NCBI GenBank assembly: GCA_014529385.2
Contig: CM043967.1
Coordinates: forward strand, 86,229,278-86,293,277
From: Adiantum capillus-veneris
Lineage: Eukaryota > Streptophyta > Polypodiopsida > Polypodiales > Pteridaceae
Direction of reading: 5' to 3'
DNA: 64,000 bases
A program made the translations under genes and the position numbers. Of this stretch, positions 49,565-62,450 are shown in pieces. Each line of letters opens with the position of its first letter. Position 1 is the stretch's first letter. Below the pieces are notes generated by a model, which ran no database searches, was not told the origin of the DNA, and saw nothing but the letters and a program-made list of their open reading frames with translations.

Positions 49565-49891
49565 TCAACCTATGCCCACTGACTCTCGATGAGCTAGTGC
49601 ATCCGGCTCTACTAATAGACAAACATCCCGCTGCGGAAGCCACACAGAGCTAGCTCCAAGCTCTGCAAAGAGTCTATAAGAGCTCATGCACTCCTGCAAG
49701 TATCGGTCCAATACCTGCAAACCTCCCCTATGCTCTATGCCGAGATAAGTCATCGAACAACTAATCAACCCTGCTGCAAATGCTCCCACTGCAGCTGCTA
49801 TGTTGGGCCTCGAGATCAACATCTCGTACATGAGGACACCGAATGTTGATGCAACCCTGGCAACCTCTGCCACCTCCAACTCAGAACTCAA
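49565..49891 (-). pseudogene. COP-4 residual RT-end/RNase H sequence
   Basis: The minus-strand frame reads VASTFGVLMYEMLISRPNIA, AAVGAFAAGLISCSMTYLGI and EHRGGLQVLDRYLQE. This matches the copia segment V-G-S-L-M-Y-A-M-x-x-T-R-P-D-I-A-x-A-V-G, with H-W-x-x-x-x-R-I-L-R-Y-L-x following. It joins directly to gag-protease sequence upstream, showing the internal deletion. Later sequence near the 3' end does not look like a complete RNase H. Confidence 0.75.
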
Positions 49892-49927
49892 CTCATGGTA
49901 ATCCTGTCCCCTATCATAGAGACCATG

Positions 49928-51225
49928 TCACTCTGACTCCGAGCTCTGGAGTGACTCCTCTTGCCCACCACATATCACATGTGTACCAAGAGTATCCATA
50001 TGTCCTGAATCTGCATCAAGCTCTGGCATAAGCATATCAAGAAATGACTCCACAATAGCCGACATCTCAGCATCCATGTGAGTCATCTCTGTCATCACCT
50101 CTGATGACTCATCCTGTTGTGACTCACTAGAGCTGTCCCGCTCTACCTGTGCATCCGTAGACGCAACCTGCACAACAAGGTCACTGCTCTGCACTCCATG
50201 CAAAGCACCCTGCAACCCACAAGCAAAAGAGACTCGCCTGCTCTCTCGCTCTCTACCTGGCTGCGTGATCACAGAGACAGCACCGTCTCTCACGTGATCC
50301 ACATGCAATGGGTAACCTGTACCACTCCTGGCACCTCTCGCAATCACTAGCGAACCCAAATGCATCACAAAATCTCGCTCTCGTAGCGAAATCTGACATC
50401 CACAATCTCTAAGCTGACCAATCGAGATCAAACTCACTGTCAAATCTGGTACATAGCGCACATGTTGTAACAAGTAAGATGCACCACTCGGTAATGATAG
50501 TCTCACATCTCCTGCACCTGCTATCGCATGCACCGATCCATCGATCAAACGTACACTGCCAAGCATCCCGCTAGAATAGCTACAAAACCATGCACGATGC
50601 AGCGTGACATGAAACATAGCATCTGCGTCTAGCAACCACTGCGAAGGGAGTGCACTATCCACATGTATAGCATCTCGTGCATAGCTCGAGGTAAAAGTGA
50701 CATCCCCGTCACTAGTATACTCCGACACTACATGTGCCTCAACTGTCAAAGCAACTGAGTCCATGGCATCACTACGTACATCTCTGAGACTGCCATGTCT
50801 CCTACGATGTCGCATACGACGAAAACAATGCCGTCTAACGTGTCCAGAATGACCACAATACCAACATGTCACCTGTCGGCGTGCTCGTGAATGTGCATGT
50901 CTCACACGAGTCCGTGATGACTCAGATCTATCATACATATCATGTAATCTGCGCCAAAGTGCTCTCGAAGTAGTCTCATACATAACAAGAGCATATACAG
51001 ATTCCGCAAGGTGCAAAGAGAGCGTAGATAGTGCCATCTCCTCTAGCTCCTGCCACTGATCGTCAGACATGTTTGAAGGTCTACCTGCATCACCACTCAA
51101 TGGTCGATGCAACCCTCGCTGTGTCTATGCATCAAGCATACACTCTCTCCATGCTACAAAGTCTGACCCATCAAACATGCACATTTCGGAGAGATCATAA
51201 TCTGAGCGATCACCTGTCTCTGCCA
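49928..51225 (-). pseudogene. COP-4 gag-protease with one stop and altered protease site
   Basis: The frame opens at ATG 51225 (MAETGDRSDYDLSEMCMFDG), meets one TAG near 51125, and then stays open for 394 codons (51112-49928). It has Gag helices (MALSTLSLHLAESVYALVMY), a CCHC knuckle (CWYCGHSGHVRRHC), then the protease QWLLDADAMFHVTLHRAWF. The catalytic D-S-G is D-A-D here. The downstream part has LIDGSVHAIAGAGDVRLSLP and SLISIGQLRDCGCQISLRER, then an acidic tail (ELDADSGHMDTLG). Integrase is absent. Confidence 0.85.
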
Positions 51226-51399
51226 TGAGCACAATGTAGCAAACTAGAAAGCAAAACCACCTCACCAACAACACCTGGAAACTGTCTACAAATATGGCCA
51301 GAAACACAATGTAAAACCTGTGAGACACACTCCAAAATAGAGCTCTCGCAATGTCAATACAAGCCTCGCATGCTCTAGTATCACACTGCAATCTGTGAG

Positions 51400-52858
51400 C
51401 TAATCACCAAGCCCACACTGTGCGGTATCGATGCATACACACGCACAAATCTCCCACCTGCAAGAGAACACCGCACACAAATGCTGAGTGCAACCCGCAG
51501 TCTCTACCTAGATCACATAAATGATACGCATAAAACTCCTGGGAAAATTTCGCCAGAGTTTCGACGCACAATGGCTATCAACACAAAATAACCATTGTCC
51601 TGCAAGCTCAATACAATGAGCAATCAATGCGCATCAAACTACACTCAACATACATACATAAGCTCTGCAAAACTATGGCAAACAATGCTCGAGATCACAA
51701 GACTCTCCCACCCGAGAGCAAACCACTGTCTCAAGCAAAGAAAGATACACAACTCCTCACTCTTGCGAGAGTGGATACAAAAACACAAAACTGTGTCCAA
51801 ACTGACAAAACCTGTCAAAGTGAGAGTAAACACTCGATCAGAAACTATGGCGAGAATCTGGAAAAAATCCGACAGAATTTTTCCTGAAAACTGAGCAAAA
51901 AACTCAAGTACAATCTCTACCATAAACCATAACACTACTCAATGCCAATGAGTAGAAATGCTAAAATGGCTCCACATTTTCACATACAATGGCAATCCGC
52001 ACTCAACGTACATCAACGGAGTGACTGCGCATAAGCAAACGCCAAAAGATTTGCAATCCGGAAACTTGATCAATGCGAAAACAATGCTCTCAAGAGAGCT
52101 TACCGGCACTTGAAAGTGCTCGTCAAAATGCATGTATAATGGGCATCAACCATGCGCCATAACCATATGCAAACCATCCGCAAAGACCATGAATCCGAGC
52201 ACAAAATCATTGCCAAAGTATTTTGTGAAAACCAGTGAAAGAAGTTCCACCCTGTGTGCTCCAAAAAACCTGCGTCTCTCAAGAGACCGCTTCGGTGGTG
52301 TGTAAACGCCTCCGTACTTCGTTGCCCAAGTCTACCAAAAAACCCTCAAACCACAAGCTTAACACAAGCTGCAATTGCATCTTCAGCTCAAAATTTATGC
52401 ACTCAACTTCAAGCATCTCCCGTGCTTCCAAAAGTGCATCAAACTCGCACACAATGCGACAACAGAAAATCTGGAATTTCTATATACAGTCAGTCTGAGC
52501 TGAATATCAGCAAAACGGTGAGGAATTTGCAAAAAGTTTCTTCTGCAAAGTTGTAGACCACGTCGAAATGGATGGGCTGCCCAATTAGAATTTTCAAATC
52601 TACATTCTACAAGGAGAAAAACGAATCTGAAAACAGTGCTGCTGCGCACACAGTTTTAGGGCAGCACCTTCACTTACACACAATCTTCCACACTCCTTTT
52701 TGAGCTTCCACAAGAGCATACATCACTCTCAACTGAGCTCACAAGCTCCCATTGCATTCTCACAAAGCTTCCAAGCTTTCTTAATCTCTCTATCGTCGAG
52801 AGCGAGCGAGCTATCGCCTCGAAGCTCTCAAAGCCGTCGTGCTCTCCGCGGTCACCAT
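51400..52858 (-). other. COP-4 leader region
   Basis: About 1.5 kb between primer site and gag with no coding domain. Related phrases such as CAATGCGAAAACAATG and CAAACTACACTCAACAT recur loosely, suggesting degenerate internal repeats. Confidence 0.55.
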
Positions 52859-52872
52859 AGCTTTGATACCAA
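52859..52872 (-). other. COP-4 primer-binding site
   Basis: Minus-strand TTGGTATCAAAGCT lies one base after the 5' LTR. It matches the initiator-Met tRNA complement closely. Confidence 0.85.
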
Positions 52873-52873
52873 T

Positions 52874-53999
<1,126 letters not shown>

Positions 54000-54000
<1 letters not shown>

Positions 54001-55197
54001 ATAGAAATCTTCAATTAAAATACTAGTTAGATTAAACTAATATTTGATTGAAATACATAATTCTATATAGAAGGCACACCGATTTGCCAATTATTAGTGT
54101 CTGTGTGCCTAAAAAGTTCTTAATGTGCAAGATTAATTTGATGCATGATTGCAAAGTTGATGTGTGTAATGCTTAATTGCTACGTTTTTTAGCTCAAAAA
54201 ATTGTGTCAGTTTTTTACCTAAAAATGCCGGTTAAATTGCTTAGTTTTGGTTTTTATTAGCAAAATTTGGTAATTAAATCAATGTTATATTTGAGTTTTA
54301 ATTTGGCTGCACTAATTTTCTATGTGTGGAGAATTTTCAAAAAAAATTCGGATAATTTTTTGTATTTTTTGGCTAATTTTTATATTAAACTTCACTTAAT
54401 TTAGTATAAAGATTTGATATCTTGCGATCTTGATGAGCTGTTTTGTGTGCATACTTATGGCATCATTTTGAATGTTTTTGTGTCCTTATTTGTTTAGTTT
54501 TGAGCGTTTCGTTATTTTCAAGGCCCGGGTTGTTGACATTGTCGTCAACGGTATTTTCGACACAAACTGCTATTTTTTGGTGGGTTTGTGCGTGTCAAAA
54601 GTACTCAATTGTGATTGCCGATGTTTTTTGAGATTTATAGAATTTTTTGGGAATTTTCTTGCATTTGTTTGGATTTCTTGGTAATTTTTAGCATTTTCGG
54701 GCTGATTAGGGCATTTTCGAGCATTTGAAAAAAAATGAAAAACAAATTGGGTTCGACAGGCGCTGGCGATTGGTCACAAGCTTGGACGCATGCTTCGGTA
54801 AGTTTTCAAAAATCGTGCAGACTCTGCAATAAAATTTTGGGCTTCAGCAAAAAAAATGGACTCCTACGACTTTGTAGGTGAGACCCCTCCACCAGCCATC
54901 TCAGGCACGTTGAAGATACTCTCTCTCATCCCCACCCCGCTCTCCCTCTTCCTTTGGTCACTTGTGGGACCCACAGGTTTAATAAAATCTCTCTCTCTCT
55001 CTCTCCCCCACGCCCCCCCCCCCCCCCCCCCCACGTTCCCTACCCAGCACACCGTAGGCCTCTTCGCCAGGCCCAGGCCCAGGCCCAGGCCCACCTTTTC
55101 TCTCCCGATTGCACGTCGACAGGCCATAAAGTCGTTTGTTCTCTCTCGCTAATGTAGAGCCACATTAGGCGTTATAGTTAGGCCTGGATCTTTTTCT

Positions 55198-55244
<47 letters not shown>

Positions 55245-56660
55245 AACTTGCGCATGAAGGACCACCTTCTCTCTGCTCTGTGCACGCCCGCCGCCAACAC
55301 CCACCTGCACACCTCGGCTTGCTCTCTCTCTTTTCCCCTCCTCCTGCTGCGCACTTATCACCACTCATGTGGTGACTCCCTCCTCAATTAGTGTGCGCCC
55401 GCCATCACGGTCGGCCATTTCTGACGGCACTCGAAGGTCAATCACTCGTCATTGCTAGCACATCATCGCCTAAGGGTTACCGTCATTGTCGGCTCCAGCT
55501 TAGGAGGTAAGGTTAGAATTTTTTATATTTAACTTAATTTATTTTTAATTTAACTAAGTTCATTTTTAATTTTATATTTTGAGATTTACTTAATTAAATT
55601 CCACCATTTTAAAAAAGTTAAAATTAAAACTACAAATAAAAATTCTCACATTTAAAAAAAACCCATAAAAATTAGAATCCAAAAAAACATAAAAACAATT
55701 CAAAAAAGTCAAAAAATCTTTTTTTTAAGTGTCTTTAAAAATCTATTAAAAAATCAAAAATTTCATAGAAAATTCATTAAAAAACCAAAAATAGCGTGGA
55801 TAAATTCCAAAAAATAAAAAACTCATAAACACTCTCCAAAAGCGAGAAAAAATAGAAAATTTATAAGAAAATCCTTTACAAATAAATTTTCTAAAAAATA
55901 TCAAAAAATAAAAAAATTCACAGAAAATAATAAAAATAAAAGGGAAGGAGTCAAAAAAGAACCCAAAAGAAAAAAGCAAAAAAGTCGTCGAGGAACTCAA
56001 ACAACAAAAGAGTCAAGCAAAAAAAGTTTGCAGAAATGAAAAAAAAAGCGAGAAAAAGAGACCGAAGCGAGCCTTGATGCAAATAAAAAAATCCGAATTC
56101 GTCAAAAGAGAAATGAAATCGAGCAAAACCGAGAAATCGGATTTGCGTCGAAACTTGACTAGTTAAGAAACGTTCACACAAAGCTCAATTTGAAACTGGA
56201 TTTTGAGTAAAATTTGGCCGTTAGGGCATTGTTTGCATGTTGAAATTGTGAATCAGGACTGAGATTAGCAGACTTCGGCAAAAATCCGAGTTGTAAAACT
56301 CTCTCGTATTTAAAATCTTGACCTACAGTCAAGGGAAACCCTTGGGAACCAAGACTTAATCATTTCAGCCTAGAATATCACTATTCTAGCCTAGTTTTGG
56401 GCATTATTCCCACAATTCAGTCAAGAAACGCCAAAGGCTAGAAGTCATTGTGCACGCCAAAAATTGGTGAGTACAAGCAATTGCAAGTTGGGCTTAGGAT
56501 CGAACGACCAAGGACACAATTCACATTGGATTGCAGATTAGGCTATTCAGAGCCTAAATTTTCATCGTTCCAAAGACTGCAGCCGAGTCTGACACATTCG
56601 AGATAAAGTTAGCTAACTCTTTGAGATTGAAGAACAATCAATTGTCAAAATTTATTTGGC
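54000..56660. other. AT-rich non-coding DNA, possibly LTR and leader of the 56.7-kb element
   Basis: No gene is supported. It contains a poly-C run of about 18 (near 55013-55032), a CAGGCC/CCAGGC short array (about 55070-55092), (CT)n at 55201-55236 and a very A-rich block (55600-56060) whose Phe-rich reverse frames are compositional. GTTTAATAAAATCTCTCTCT near 54980 could be LTR promoter/terminator sequence. No repeated LTR partner is visible in the window. Confidence 0.4.
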
Positions 56661-56666
56661 AAAATC

Positions 56667-58300
56667 TTGTCAAACCCGAAGCAAGAGAAATTTGATGGTG
56701 CAACATCAGAATCTGCAAGGAGACAGTCTTTTATCGATCGAGCTAGCATGGACTCAAGTCGAGTTGAGAGTTCACGTGCACGAGAACTAGAGCTAGTCAG
56801 AAGCAATGGCAGCACAGGCACAAGTGAAAAAGAGAAGATTTTACACCTCTATGGATACAATGGAGATAAGGTTTTGTATACAGAAGGCCATAGGTACCTA
56901 ATGAGCATCAAAAGCAACACAGGAGCCAAGATCTTACTGATCAAAGTAAAACCAGATCCAGAGAACTCCCAAATGTTCATAGATTTCAGTGGAGCCAGGT
57001 ATTGCAAGCTCAAAGATGAAGTTCTAATAGAAGTTCAGAAAGTAGACACAAGTGTTTATTCAGGTATCTGCATGTACCAACAAACCATCCATGCAACCAG
57101 GATCATTGTACATGGATAATAATGGTTGGATCTACGGTTGAGATCCAAAAATGAAAGATCCAACAGATCGGCCAATAGAGGCCAGAGTCTTTTTGGAGAA
57201 CCTGGTCAAAGGCAATACAAAGATCAAGATTCTACAGCCTACTGCTAAGTGTTTTGAAAGAAGGTGCTGACAACTTGGAAAGCACAAAAGCAGAAACTCA
57301 TCAGCAAAAGCTCAAGATGAAAGAACCAATCAACATATCACCAGTCATGGTGTATTGCTTAGATTGTGGAAGAAAAGGTGGTCATTTTCGAGAAGATTGT
57401 CTGAGAAATCCATCCAACAGGGACACGACAATTGCAAAGCAAAGCATGGAGCAAATTGGAAATGCGAATCCTGATGTAAGTGCATCTAACTCATCATTTT
57501 TGGTGCAATCAGATATTCATGCATTACCATTAGAAGCAACAGTAAAAGCATGAAAAAGTCAAAATTTGCATGAAGATGCACAGGCACCTGAAAGGCTTAA
57601 AAGTGATCCTTTGAACAACAAATTCCTGCGTGAATTTGGTCAAAGCGTCCAGATATCACCAAAGGTTGAAAAGAGTGTTAGGTTTGCAAATGATTTAGCA
57701 TCCACAACGACTAGTGTGCAATCATTCACGAGTCTAAGGGGCACAAAAAAACAAACGTTGTTAGCATTGTATGGCACACATAATTCATATGCACACTATG
57801 TAGACCAAGAAGGGAAACTGTACAAAAAGGATCGACATGTGTTTGAGAGGCCCACATACGAGCTCATAGAATGGTGCCTAGTGATAGATCAGGAAGGATG
57901 GTTCATCTCAGAAGAAAGAATCTATTATAGTCCATCCTCTCTAGAGCTGAATGAGATTACCCAAATGAACCCAGAAATATATTCAGAGCCAAACTCTCCT
58001 CCATCGAAAATCAAGATTTGACTAGACCAACATATACTTTGATCAAAACAATCATAGATATAGACGAGTGTCTAAAATCTATGATGCTTTGGGTCCTGAA
58101 ACCACAGAAGCTCATATCATAAGAGATCCATAAGATAGACAATATCAGGGTGAAGATGATGCTATCTACACCTTGACTCGAACAAACCATGTATATGATG
58201 TGCTCTCTGTGTCTTGGCTAATGGATTAAAATTCACAAAAGAAAAAGTATGAATTCAAGCTTGAAGGGTAGTTGTGTGTTGCAAATCATGGTATGAGATC
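56667..58300 (+). pseudogene. Degenerate gag-like gene of unknown element
   Basis: Three open frames in one direction (56667-57119, 57254-57553, 57566-58021) plus stop-ridden coding-like sequence to about 58300. Part 1 contains ILHLYGYNGDKVLYTEGHRY and GAKILLIKVKPDPENSQMFI. Part 2 has a CCHC knuckle, CLDCGRKGGHFREDC (57357-57401). Part 3 has TLLALYGTHNSYAHYVDQEG and WCLVIDQEGWFISEERIYYS. Parts 1 and 3 share an L-x-L-Y-G start, hinting at an internal duplication. The knuckle suggests a retroelement Gag, but I recognise no capsid family. The first ATG is good and the first frame is intact; the gene as a whole is broken by a frameshift near 57120-57250 and several stops. Confidence 0.5.
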
Positions 58301-59199
58301 CATGGAATCCCTAAGCCATCCTTTTATCAACATGTGAAGTTGGTATACATCAACATGTGCATGGAAATAAAGGAAACATTAGAAGAACTTTAGAGCATAC
58401 TTGCATCCCTACTTGAAGATTTTGTGAGACAAAAGTAGAACAATGCTAGATGGGTCAAGAGAGATGCAACTAAAAGTACCAAAGACCTATAAGGACGTGG
58501 ACATATTGGATGATATCAATTCAACCCTTGATGAGCTGGGGCAGCAAATTAGATGGCAGCCTCTTGGAATGGCTTGGCTACAAGTGAAGATGACATGTTA
58601 TTCATGAAAAGGGTGTGTTCTATTCATGATCTACAGATCTAGGGTTTTTAACCTTGGCCTTGAACGTGCATGACACGAAGGATTTCCATATAGTGAGATA
58701 TTAGTTCAGCTTCATACCTGCCAAGAAAGCCATTAAGCTTCGGTCGGCGGTCTTGTGCCAAGGCTCGTGGACCGGGGATAGACGGGCTGAGGAAATGGCC
58801 CATGTTCTAAGATGCAAAACTGAAAGTTGCTGGTATAATTGTAAATTCAATGAGTTGTCAAAGCCATCTTTAACTTAGAAAAATGTAATGCTAGGAGATT
58901 ATGCAGTCTGCTAATTTACTGCCTTGGAAATGCTTTTGTTATATCTGAGGTGTTTTGGAAAATTATCATGTTCCATTTTACTGGTCTCAAAAGAGACTTA
59001 AAGTTTGCAGAAGTGTGAGGGGAAGTCGTACTCTCATTCGAATGAAGTGGGATATAGATTTTGTCAACCAAAAAAAACAAACAAAATAGTGTTGCAGTTA
59101 GAGATCACCTAATAGAGAAATATTGCTACAATACCAAAATTGATATACAAATCTATCATATGGGGGGGGGGATGTTGTATTTTCCTAGCTTCATAAGAT
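58300..59199. other. Intergenic DNA and 3' flank of the transporter gene
   Basis: No gene is visible apart from stop-ridden frames continuing from the upstream pseudogene. A run of ten G lies at 59162-59171. No clear AATAAA polyadenylation signal is visible in the first 150 bp after the transporter stop. Confidence 0.5.
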
Positions 59200-61518
59200 C
59201 TAGATCTCATAGATCATGGCAACCTTGAGAAGCCTCTCAGGAGGTACGGGAAGAGTGAGTGCGGCAGTCCGGCATAATCGATAGATTGCATCATATAACA
59301 CATCAATAACAAATCGCTTGAATCTGTTGGAATGAGGGGCGGCCCGCACTTCAGCTTTGCCTAGCATGTATGTCACTCCCCCTTCCTGCTTGCACTCTTC
59401 CAAAAACGCCACCTCTTGGAGTGCCTCCCTCCCATTGACGACATTGCGATCATCATCATCGACGACGACGACATTGCGATTGTGGACATCATGTCTTTCT
59501 TCAACTGCTGCCTTGGAATTTTTGGTGCTACTCTCTACTCCTGCATTTTCATTCTCTATCACCACTTGCAGTCCCTCTGCCTCATTGTTAATGGTCCCCT
59601 CCATTATATGTTTCTTTAAACTTTCCATCAGAGCTTCCTCAAAATTTTCCTCTTTGCTTGATTTGGGCTCTTTCTTGGATGCCATCGACCTTGCCTTCGA
59701 TGATCCCTCCATGTACCCATACCTCGCCACACACCGATACACCCATTGCTTCTCGTTCATGCACCTCACCACTCTGGTTATTTTGAACCTCTCCTCTTCA
59801 GAGACTCTGCTTATATATAATCTTTCCTCTTTAGGGACTATAGCCACCGGTAATGTCTTGATCGTCACCAATACCAACACCGCATGTGTAGCATGAACAT
59901 TCTCAAGGAAATGCTTGTACAATGGTGGCACACCATGGGCTTGGCGCGTGTAGACGAGGCCAACACCCGGCACCACAGCGGGAGATCGACCTCCACCGAG
60001 CTTACTTTGTGATACATGCTGATCATCTTCATTGCCAGTTTCAAGCTCGTACTTCTTCTTGCTCACATAGTGCCATACACACATAATGACAAGTAATATG
60101 CCTGCAAAAGCTATTGGGATGTAGCCGCCTTGGTCGAACTTGTAGAGGTTGGACGAAAAGTAGATAAGTTCGATGGTTAGGAACACCAGAGGAAAAGCAA
60201 TGGTCAAATACATTGGTGTCTGCCATATGAATAGCATTATAAGGGTGAGAAGCACTGTAGTGACCATCATGACAGCTAAAACAGCAATACCATACGCATT
60301 TCCAAGAAGTGTCGTGGTCTTGAAAGCACCCGTAATGGCAATGCAAAGGAGCATTAGAGTCCAGTTCACCTCTGGCACATAGATTTGTCCTAGCATGCTC
60401 TTCGATGTATGTACGATCTTGACCCGAGGGAAGCATCCTAAAGCTTGCGATTGTTCAACGATTGAAAATGTGGCGGAGATCATGGCCTGGCTTGCAATGA
60501 CGGCGGAGATGACGGCAATCGCAAACATTGGCCAAAAGATGAAATTGTAAGGAGGGATAGATTTGTAGAATGTTTGGGCAGCATCTTCAGGGAACTTCAT
60601 CAGATAAGCTCCTTGCCCAAAGTAAGCTGCTATCAAGGAGGGAATGACAATAAATCCTAGTGATCTGCGGATCGACTCAACAGAGAAGTGGCTTACATCG
60701 GCAAACATGGCCTCGGTACCGGTTATGCAAAGTATGATGCCGCCTAGCGAGATCCAAGCTTGCGTACCGCGATCCATAAAGTACCTGACGATGTAATATG
60801 GATTGAAAGCGTATAGCACCCTCCAATCGTGCATTATAATGTTGTAGATGCCAATAGCAAATATGCATATAAACCACAGCATGAGAAATGGTGCGAAAAG
60901 CCAGCCAACTTTTGCTGTGCCAAAACGCTGTAAGCTGAAAAGCACTATCAAGATCACAATGGAGATCCACGCAACTTCATCGGTGCTTAGCTTCGGGAAT
61001 TTTGTCTGCATCCCATCCACGGCTGACAAGACGGAGATCGCCGGAGTCAGGATACCATCACCGATGACTGCACATGTGCCGAGAAGAGTGATAATCAGCA
61101 AGATTTGCTTGACAAACTGGTTTTCTTCAAGAAATTGCCTGATTTTGGCAGCACGGAGAGGGTGGTGGTTCATGTGAATACAGGAATTCTTATCGAGGAG
61201 GTTATCATCGCCATCGCCGTGTTGCTGGCCAGGGGGCAATTGGCTGACTTTGGCGTGGCGACAGATGTAGGAGTAGAGGGCAAAGGTGCCGCCATTGCCG
61301 TTGTCATTGGCGTTCATGACGATGAGGGCGTATTTCACGAGGGGGAGAAGCATTAGGGTCCAGAAGATGAGGGAGACACAGCCCAAGATGTCATGGTGGG
61401 AGGGGAGGGAGCCATTGGGGAAGGTACTGCTAAAGACATAGAGAGGAGAAGTGCCCACGTCGCCATACACGACTCCAATGCTTTGAAAGGCCAGATACCA
61501 AACTGCCATTGTTTCCAT
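59200..61518 (-). CDS. HAK: HAK/KUP/KT-family potassium transporter, single exon
   Basis: Full-length 772-codon frame without introns. It would carry K+ (usually with H+) across the plasma or vacuolar membrane. The family selectivity motif GVVYGD is at residues 15-20, followed by VGTSPLYVFSSTF. About a dozen hydrophobic segments occupy residues 1-480, with hallmark stretches ANDNGNGGTFALYSYICRHA, CAVIGDGILTPAISVLSAVD, LCITGTEAMFADVSHFS and ALGCFPRVKIVHTSKSMLGQ. The cytosolic C-terminal half has CVARYGYME, an acidic, variable insert (about 600-690) and the typical PPERLLKVAMIYEI end. The start ATG 61518 is supported by an in-frame stop ten codons upstream; only about five residues precede the first membrane helix, which is short for plants. 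The usual length is 700-850. Most plant homologues have several introns, so a retrogene is possible. Confidence 0.97.
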   Translation of the reverse strand: METMAVWYLAFQSIGVVYGDVGTSPLYVFSSTFPNGSLPSHHDILGCVSLIFWTLMLLPLVKYALIVMNANDNGNGGTFALYSYICRHAKVSQLPPGQQHGDGDDNLLDKNSCIHMNHHPLRAAKIRQFLEENQFVKQILLIITLLGTCAVIGDGILTPAISVLSAVDGMQTKFPKLSTDEVAWISIVILIVLFSLQRFGTAKVGWLFAPFLMLWFICIFAIGIYNIIMHDWRVLYAFNPYYIVRYFMDRGTQAWISLGGIILCITGTEAMFADVSHFSVESIRRSLGFIVIPSLIAAYFGQGAYLMKFPEDAAQTFYKSIPPYNFIFWPMFAIAVISAVIASQAMISATFSIVEQSQALGCFPRVKIVHTSKSMLGQIYVPEVNWTLMLLCIAITGAFKTTTLLGNAYGIAVLAVMMVTTVLLTLIMLFIWQTPMYLTIAFPLVFLTIELIYFSSNLYKFDQGGYIPIAFAGILLVIMCVWHYVSKKKYELETGNEDDQHVSQSKLGGGRSPAVVPGVGLVYTRQAHGVPPLYKHFLENVHATHAVLVLVTIKTLPVAIVPKEERLYISRVSEEERFKITRVVRCMNEKQWVYRCVARYGYMEGSSKARSMASKKEPKSSKEENFEEALMESLKKHIMEGTINNEAEGLQVVIENENAGVESSTKNSKAAVEERHDVHNRNVVVVDDDDRNVVNGREALQEVAFLEECKQEGGVTYMLGKAEVRAAPHSNRFKRFVIDVLYDAIYRLCRTAALTLPVPPERLLKVAMIYEI

Positions 61519-61545
61519 GGCGCAGGAAGCGTCAAGCGTTGGCCT

Positions 61546-61557
61546 TTACTTCTCCAT
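61546..61557 (-). promoter_or_regulatory. Four-codon upstream ORF before the transporter
   Basis: ATG-GAG-AAG-TAA lies 27 bp upstream of the transporter ATG and in the same frame. If transcribed in the leader it could lower or condition translation. It also marks the frame limit: the coding sequence cannot extend further upstream without splicing. Confidence 0.45.
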
Positions 61558-61559
61558 GA

Positions 61560-62080
61560 GCTGCTAGCAGATTTATTCAAGCCTCAAAACTTCATAAGGC
61601 AAACGCAGCGGGCGCCTATAGTTTTATGCTTTTGCTTTTATGTGTATACCTCAAATAGCAAGCAGATTCATCCATACTACACGGTCCTACGTTTGCTGTA
61701 ATTTTAGATTTTACCTTCCACTTTTAACTTAGGATGTGGAAAAGCCTACAAAAATTGAAGAGATTTTATTTTTTTTTGTTCAGATATGCTCAAATTATTT
61801 GGGCAATTTCCACATTCAAGGTAGTACATAGTTTCTAGAGAAATGGTTTTTATGAGTATTAACACAAAACCCTAAACCGGACTTACCACACATATTGCTT
61901 TTGGTGTAGTTTTTCAAATTTAGATTCCCTTTTTCTTTGAAGACAATAATTACTTCGTGCGCTTAATACAATTTTTTTGAATGAGGCTAGAGGGCGAAGC
62001 CGCTTGGCCTAATCACAACCATCGTTCAAAAGCTTGACCAACAATGCCAAAGGCTTATCCAATGACGCTGAAAAAATGGG
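61560..62080. other. Transporter upstream flank, AT-rich repeat copy
   Basis: A candidate promoter region for the transporter, with no convincing TATA box. 61690-61850 resembles the AT-rich repeat at 48271-48565 (GATTTTACCT, GAAAAGCCTACAAAAATT). Confidence 0.4.
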
Positions 62081-62450
62081 ATGCTTCAGGTGATGGACCG
62101 TGTTGATTGCCGAGTGCATCCAAAACTTTTAAAAGTTGGTCCTACAAAAGTGTATACAACAATCACTACGATGGCAGAAGTCGCAGAAGAGGATATGATG
62201 GAAATCATAGTAGATATGATCGACCCGATGATGGAGATCAGGAAAGACATGATCGACGTGAGAGAAGGTATGAAAGACGAAGAGACCATGATAGGGAGGA
62301 TGAGTATAGAAGCAATCATAACCACGGGGTTGGTGATTGAAGCACTCACAGAGAGCATGCTGATTGCAAGGATAGATACAATGGATATGCTAGTAGTGAC
62401 AAATGGAGATGCTAGAAGCCCTAGCTCTTCAAAAGGGCATCAACCATAGG
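62081..62450 (+). pseudogene. Arg/Asp-rich coding-like remnant, unknown
   Basis: The frame 62107-62340 encodes a repetitive basic/acidic stretch (RYDRPDDGDQERHDRRERRY, ERRRDHDREDEYRSNHNHG) and then a TGA, after which similar composition continues (EHADCKDRYNGYASSDKWRC). Such RD-rich segments occur in splicing-related proteins and some Gag proteins. It has no start context or domain. It may be an old exon fragment. Confidence 0.3.

Noticed and set aside
54856-55152. 98-codon frame with Pro-rich tail (54856-55152)
   Set aside because: Made of CT, poly-C and CCCAGG repeats; no domain.
55746-56181. Phe-rich minus-strand frames resembling membrane proteins
   Set aside because: They arise from A-rich DNA on the plus strand; no start context or family pattern.
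59357-61356. Several plus-strand frames opposite the potassium transporter
   Set aside because: They are antisense shadows of an intact, well-conserved gene.
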